Shown here in pieces: positions 58,567-64,000 of a stretch of DNA of 64,000 nt; position 1 is the first letter of the stretch; the number at the start of each line of letters is the position of its first letter. This DNA is from Leptodontidium sp. MPI-SDFR-AT-0119 (lineage: Eukaryota; Ascomycota; Leotiomycetes; Helotiales; Leptodontidiaceae), in contig JAHLEZ010000011.1 of NCBI GenBank assembly GCA_020726505.1, positions 372,001-436,000 of the forward strand, in the 5' to 3' direction. The notes under the pieces were generated by a model, which was given only the letters and a program-made list of their open reading frames with translations, did not search any database and was not told where the DNA came from. The position numbers and the translations under genes are program-made.

Positions 58567-60167
58567 TACTCATTAATGTCGATGACCACCTGAACTACGC
58601 AGTCCCTCAGCCAGTTGAAAACTCTGGTCTTACTATAGATGAAGCCCGAGCCATCATTGACAGGGGACACGAATATTTGGACACCCACCATGAACAGTCT
58701 GGAGAAGCAGCTATGAAGACTCTGCCCGCACACCCGGACTCAGAACACATGTATTCAAGCTAACCCTCATCGAAGTACCCTCTACAGCCCGTGGAGGTTG
58801 ATCTGAATTTGGTAAGGACATTGCCAATTCCATCGGTTTCAGCTTCGGTTTCCAGGTCCATGCAAGGGGAGCCGGGATTTCTATCCCAAGGATGTAGAGA
58901 CATACCGGATGGAGGATCAAGTATACCCAGAATGTCGACAACTCAAATTGATGGGCAAAGTCGAAATCCGTCCAAAAATCCGTTGTTGGAATGGTACTCA
59001 CCAAATGACGGACCCTGGAACCCTCCTTCAAAATGGTTGGCACAGACACTCTTCTCCTTCCAGAAATCGTTCCAGAACGTCTCCTATTCCCCTCCAATGT
59101 ATTCTGGAGAACTAGAACGACACCACGAACAGATCCAGCGTCTTCCTGCCATGCAGCGTCGATAAACCTGAGCGTGACTTCTTTAGTACTAACTCGCGAT
59201 CCGCTTCGAGAACTCCTACATGATGACGCGAATCATACCTCGACCACTACCTCTTTCAGCCCTAGTGATCTTCGCCAGAGATTGCCCAAGGACAACCCGA
59301 GTTATGGAAATGATGATGTATGAAGTCGTTGGCAATGATTCTCATCCCCCCTTGTGTTTGTAGTCCAGCGATCTATGGCTACACCAATGAAGAAGCCAAT
59401 CCTGTCTCTCTTGGGGCTTGGTGTGTAATCCAGGACAATATAGCACCAAATGGAATTTGACTTAGTGTTTGGCTCTAAAGACCAAATTACAACATTTGCG
59501 GTGCCGAGATGTTGACTTTTCGGGGACTGGATATCACCACGGTCCGGATTTTGAGTCTGATTTCTTCAGCACGCCTTGCAAAGCAAGCGAATTGCCAGTA
59601 TTTGGCAACAAGTACTGATTAAGACTGTTCCCTAGTACTGACAGACATGCATTCTCTCACTAGAGTGATGGCTGAACAGAGGAGACACCATTCTCGAAAG
59701 CCCATAGGTGGATGGTGGAAGGGGAAAAGTATCTCATGGGCTTCCCGGGTGCTCGCACTTCAGTCTACCCATAACCACCATAATGCTTCTATTTCTTTGC
59801 TTCTGGCTGCCTAAAGATACCAAAGTGAGGATAGGCACACTTAACAAGGAAAGACAGGGGGCAAACTCAGTTGGGAAAGCGGTTCGAGATGGGAGATGAT
59901 TCAAAGCGTGGTGAATGAGGGTGGGGGGTGGTTGTAGATCGTCGTTCACAAAAAATTGAAATCCAAGGTTTTTTCTACTGTCGACATTCACCTAGCATTT
60001 CGCAATTGAAATCAAACATGTTGAATAAAGGTGAACTTCTAGTTATTTATTTTTGTTTTTCGCTTGGTAATCTTGCCTGGTTTCTTCCATGTGACTCTCC
60101 AAAATATCTTTCTTCTGTTTCTTTCAACAACACGAAATCGCATGCAAACTTTTGCAGCTACACCGCA
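58567..60167. other. Intergenic
   Basis: 1.6 kb with open frames on both strands but no domain, start context or splice support. A plus frame from 59928 runs into the next gene and may hold more of its 5' end. Confidence 0.45.
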
Positions 60168-60745
60168 ATGATGATATACATGTTCATACCAAACATCGTT
60201 GTAGGCTACTACTACAGTAAGCCACCGCCAACCACTATCGATGTTGCAAGGCTAATTAGTACCTAGAGGCTCTTCAACACCATGATCTGCTCCTTCGCAA
60301 GATCGAAGAGCTCGCTACTCAAGTTCTGCATGGTGAGTCACAGGGCCTTCCCAGAATCTGCATTCAGAGCTGACCATGCGCAGCGTACATCCGCACCGTC
60401 GTTTCCAAGCACGAATATCAACGCAGCGCATCCAAGAGCACTGATAGCCACACATTCCCTATGGTAGACATGGGAGACTTAGCCTTCTTGGTTGTTTCTG
60501 CATTGCTCTTCTACGTCTTACTCAAGTTGACCGTCGCTTATTGGCGCCAATTCTACCACGACGTTCTCGAAAACATGACCTGGAGGGACGTGGAGGCATT
60601 TGTTGCATCACCTGCTGCGACGCTCATTATATTGGCCTGTATCTTGCAACCGTTTATTTGGAGCTACCAACTTTGTATGTGGACCTTGAAGACTACTGTG
60701 GCTGCGTTGGAGAGCTTTGGCTTCGAGATGGGGGTGGGGATTTGA
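60168..60745 (+). CDS. Small predicted coiled-coil and membrane protein, unknown function
   Basis: Exons 60168-60216, 60267-60332 and 60384-60745 join in phase (A|AG, G|CG) with donors GTAAGC and GTGAGT, giving about 158 residues. The product has an amphipathic segment (LQHHDLLLRKIEELATQVLH), a polar linker (SKHEYQRSASKSTDSH), a hydrophobic helix LAFLVVSALLFYVLLKLTVA and a second one around SPAATLIILACILQPFIW. I do not recognise the family. Two phase-matched introns make it more than a chance frame. The true start is uncertain: the first exon frame is open upstream with ATGs at 60018 and earlier. Confidence 0.5.
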
Positions 60746-61540
60746 ACTGCGGAAGGGATTCGCTAGGAATAGGAGGTGATAGCTATCTTTGAATCGAAGC
60801 CGCTTCTGAAGTCACATGCCATTTTGATACATGCCGTAATTTTTGGGCCGTGATAATCATGTGGCGATACTTCTTTGCAACGGCTTAAAAAGTTCAATTG
60901 TTACCAAAAAACCGCCGAACAAGACGGGGCTATCATCAGGGACCACGATGGGATTCCCATCGCAGCGGGTCAGAAATAACGCCATCGGTTTAGAATCATT
61001 GCTTAGGCTGCTGGAGAGCTGTTTGGTCAGCTCTACCCATATCTTAAATTTGAAAGATGTCTGATATCGCATCACAAAGTTGCAGGTCTCGCTTATTTCC
61101 AGACTGATCAACACCACCAAACCTTCAAGATCTTGCGACTCAACCGCAACAGCTGGAAGCACCGGATTGGCAGTGAAATGAGAGAAAAGATATTTCGCCC
61201 TCTCAGCCTCTTGGGAACAATGACCAACATGGTGAAGAAGTCCGGGGTCACGTGTTTCTTCCTGATTATGTAATTCGCCACAAAACGCCCTCCCGCCCGT
61301 TTGCCGGGATTGGTCTGCAGTACCAACAGGGCAAACATCCTTTCATCGTGCATAAGGCCGCCAACCATTGTTCGACTCAGTACACAAACAATCCCTAGAG
61401 GCTTCGCATCTTAAAATCCTCTTAATGCCGCCATCTCCTGTGCTGAGTCGGAGTTTGAGCATTCTACAAACCTTCCTGATCACGAAGAACGGCAGTTCAC
61501 CGCTCAATCCACACCGCGGGAAGGATCTCAACGCCGCTGC
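60746..61540. other. Intergenic, possibly with 5' sequence of the next gene
   Basis: The frame of the JmjC-like gene stays open upstream of 61541 to about 61415 with protein-like composition but no ATG, so an upstream coding exon is possible. No other feature seen. Confidence 0.45.
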
Positions 61541-63401
61541 ATGGATCCCACTGTCCATACCAATCACCGACATCCACAGGTACCCATGGAGCCCCTAGTA
61601 GCTCCTTTGACCCCGAAGGTTAAGGAGCATCGATCTGAATTACCTCCCCCTCCTTGGAGCCCCATCACACCTCCACGACGCATCAAATCAGAGCCAGAGC
61701 CAGAGCCATCTTTCAACAGGACAGCATTTGTCAATGAACAACAAGCTCGCTTGTTTAGAGACCCAAGAGCGGCTCTACTATTGCACACCTACGAGGCAGC
61801 AGATACTTTCTTCCCTAAAACATACTACTCTCATCTCGCTCCCCAAGGTGCTCACATCCTACGCCATGGACAAGCAGCGCAAACAAAAGATGAAATTGCA
61901 GATGCCGATTTCTTGGCTGTGAATTTAAAGGATCTCGATTTCTGGCTCGAGCATGGCTCTGGAGGCAAAGTCATGCTGCTTCGGGACAGACCTTGGTCAA
62001 CTGGTCGCCCCGCTACTACCTCTGTTGATATGCTCCATGAGGCTGCAGCTATAGATCCCGAGATGCTCATCGATGTCCAGGATTATGGACAGACATATTC
62101 TGATGACCATCCTGCGGTACGGCAACTGAAACTTCAAGAAGCAATAGCCCGGATGCAAGACCGCTCGAAGGCACCCATCAATGCACTCAATATTGAATGC
62201 AAAGAAGAGTAAGTCGGCGAGCAGTTCCCATTCGGTCTAGACCGGGACACGGAGACAATACGCTTCTTTGAATGTCTCAAAAGTTCTATAGCGCATGACT
62301 GACTTTGGGATCCCCTAGACTTCTCATACCCCCGCCACTGGTCAAGCATTGCAGAGAGCTCGTAAATGCTACACGTTACGCTTCCTCTCAAGCTGTGCGA
62401 CTAGCAGGACATCTGACTGAAATCGGGAAGAAGACTACGGAGACCATCCACACGCATGCCGTGGATATCCAATCCTGTATTAAGTTCCAGATCAATGGCC
62501 AAGCTGGAGCGTTTTCATCTTGGCATATGGACAATATGGGCGTGTACACATGGTAAGCTGAACTTTCACGGGAAAGCCTCATGGGGATTAACGAGATTGA
62601 TCTCGAAGCTGTCAACAAAAAAGATACTGATCTACCTGCAGGGTAACATTAGAGCCAAACACAACGTACACCTCCGCCGCCGCAGTGGAAGATTCCACCA
62701 TAGCAGCCCGCGATTACGATAACTACTACTCAATACCCGAAGACGAGACCGTCCTCAAGCTCTGGGCCATCATCGTGACCACCACACCCGCCGAAGAAGC
62801 CGAAGCCCGAGCCGGCTTCAGCAAGCACGGCGAGGACTGGAAACCGAACCCCAAATGGATCAAAGTCCTCGCCCTCACCCGCTTCGACACCCTGATCATG
62901 CCGCCAGGTACGATCCACGCTCCCATCACGGTGACGGACTGTCTCTTCCGCGGGGGCATGGTGATGCAGAAACGATACATGAAAGACACGATGCGGCACT
63001 GGAAATTCTGCTCTGCATACCCCTTCTGCACGAACGAGAAGGCACCGAAACAGACGCGCTCGGTGATCGATTATCTCGAGAGAGTCATTCTTGCTAATCC
63101 GAAGGAGTATGGGTTTGGGGACGACTTTGACCCGGCGTTGTTCAAAGAGGAGTGTAAGCGCATCTCGGCCGTGGCGTTGAGCTGTTCGTGTAAATCGGGT
63201 TGTACGGGACGGGGTTGTAGTTGTTTGACGTATGGACAGAGATGTGGTCCCGGTTGTCATAAGGGCAAGAGGTGTAGTAATCCTTGTGGTGTTCATGAGA
63301 CTGGTCCGCCTGCGCAGATATCGTCTGCGCCGACGCCGGCTGCGATACCAACACCGAAGGCTGAACCGGCTGCGATTTTACCACCAACATTTTCTGCGTA
63401 G
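61541..63401 (+). CDS. JmjC-like oxygenase domain fused to a CXC (tesmin/TSO1-like) domain
   Basis: Exons 61541-62208, 62319-62552 and 62642-63401 keep phase and give 553 residues. The N-terminus is Pro-rich (LPPPPWSPITPPRR). The central part has JmjC-fold features: INGQAGAFSSWHMDNMGVYT with an HxD iron pair, a strand VLKLWAIIVT, and the distal histidine in LIMPPGTIHAPI. Residues ~500-535 are a Cys-rich CXC domain: CSCKSGCTGRGCSCLTYGQR then CGPGCHKGKRCSNPCG, as in tesmin/TSO1 and CXC DNA-binding modules. The tail is Pro/Ala-rich. The combination suggests a chromatin-bound 2-oxoglutarate oxygenase or a catalytically dead reader; substrate unknown. The start at 61541 is the first ATG, but an upstream exon is possible. 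Confidence 0.78.
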
Positions 63402-64000
63402 GCATGGTATGGCATGGAGAACGGGGTTTTGGAGTTGGAGTTGGTGTTGGGAAATTGCTCGGGAGGCGTATTGCAGAAGAGATGGCGGATATGCTAGGAA
63501 CTACTTTCTACTGGGGTCTGTACGTATTTTGGTGTGTACAGTACCTTCTGCATTTTGGCTCGTGTGAAAGATAGGCAGTTAATACCACGGGCTGTTGGTC
63601 AAGGGACGACCATCTGATTTTTTCATTTACTCCCAATTGGGTCCTTGGCTAGGGCAATTGAGATGATTGGCTTGTAAGAGAGCGGGTGGTTGTAGAAGTG
63701 ATAGAAGAGGGGGCCTTTTTTTTATATATAGTGAACCAGGTGTACATAGCTAGGCGTAAGCGAAGAAGGGGGTTCCGACTTCTTCTTATTCCAGTCATGG
63801 GTAGTTTTTAACCTTTTATCCTCCAGATAAATAACCCCAGTACAGAAATATGACAGTTAAAGATGGGATGGCTTAAGACTGTTGGATGTTGTGATATGTG
63901 ATGGTATGTGCATGATTGCATCTAATTTGTATTGGTATATACATCCACTTTCGGAAATGATGTAGATAGCAAACGCCCCTGAGGTACATAGAGATGTCCT
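63402..64000. other. 3' flank of the JmjC-CXC gene
   Basis: No gene seen. A ten-T run followed by ATATATA lies at 63717-63731. Confidence 0.5.

Noticed and set aside
58711..59097. 128-codon minus-strand open frame with a hydrophobic segment
   Set aside because: No homology recognised, no introns to test, and it lies in the 3' flank of the C2H2 gene.
1..64000. Transposons, CRISPR arrays or viral insertions
   Set aside because: No transposase, reverse transcriptase, integrase, long terminal repeats, terminal inverted repeats or spaced direct repeats were found by eye.

Overview
The window is nuclear DNA of a filamentous ascomycete (Pezizomycotina; gene content and protein flavour suggest a leotiomycete, which is inference). 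The evidence is many genes split by 45-130 nt introns with GTAAGT/GTATGT-type donors, CTAAC-like branch sites and CAG/TAG acceptors, plus fungal families such as a SomA/Flo8 regulator, P450nor, a LaeA-like methyltransferase, DSC3, Zn2Cys6 and 2EXR proteins. I rebuilt 21 complete protein genes by joining open frames at splice sites that keep phase. There are also one partial gene at the left edge, one decayed gene copy and one Pol III tRNA-like gene. I saw no transposase, reverse transcriptase, rRNA or CRISPR array.

Left third (1-16 kb): the 3' end of an unknown gene; a minus-strand MOSC-reductase-ferredoxin fusion; a minus-strand SomA/Flo8-type LisH regulator with a long leader; about 3 kb without a convincing gene; then a plus-strand NOD-like receptor (SesB-like hydrolase, NACHT, ankyrin repeats). 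The NLR meets tail to tail a very short eEF1A-like GTPase that has only a divergent G domain. A zinc alcohol dehydrogenase follows.

Middle (19-33 kb) is mostly housekeeping: RPB2; the divergent pair PET117/VMA10; a Tgl2-like mitochondrial lipase; an intron-containing tRNA-like gene with a Pol III terminator; the nitric-oxide reductase CYP55/P450nor; and a TrhO/TSTD2-type rhodanese protein.

33.8-38 kb is a three-member cluster of 2EXR-type proteins: an intact minus copy, a plus copy broken by a stop and frameshifts, and a plus copy whose N-terminal extension is cut off by an in-frame stop, leaving a shorter intact product. 38-51 kb holds a ten-exon LaeA-like methyltransferase, an FAD amine-oxidase-type flavoprotein, the SNARE VTI1, the DSC ubiquitin-ligase subunit DSC3, a kynurenine aminotransferase with a GC-AG intron, and a Zn2Cys6 transcription factor.

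Right end (52-64 kb) looks accessory: a DUF7580-like pseudokinase protein divergent from a 1,251-residue C2H2 zinc-finger protein, a small coiled-coil/membrane protein, and a JmjC-like domain fused to a CXC (tesmin/TSO1) DNA-binding domain. The strongest unusual signals are the NLR with its GTPase neighbour, the decaying 2EXR cluster, the tRNA-like gene, the JmjC-CXC fusion and the exon oddities in VMA10 and the aminotransferase gene.
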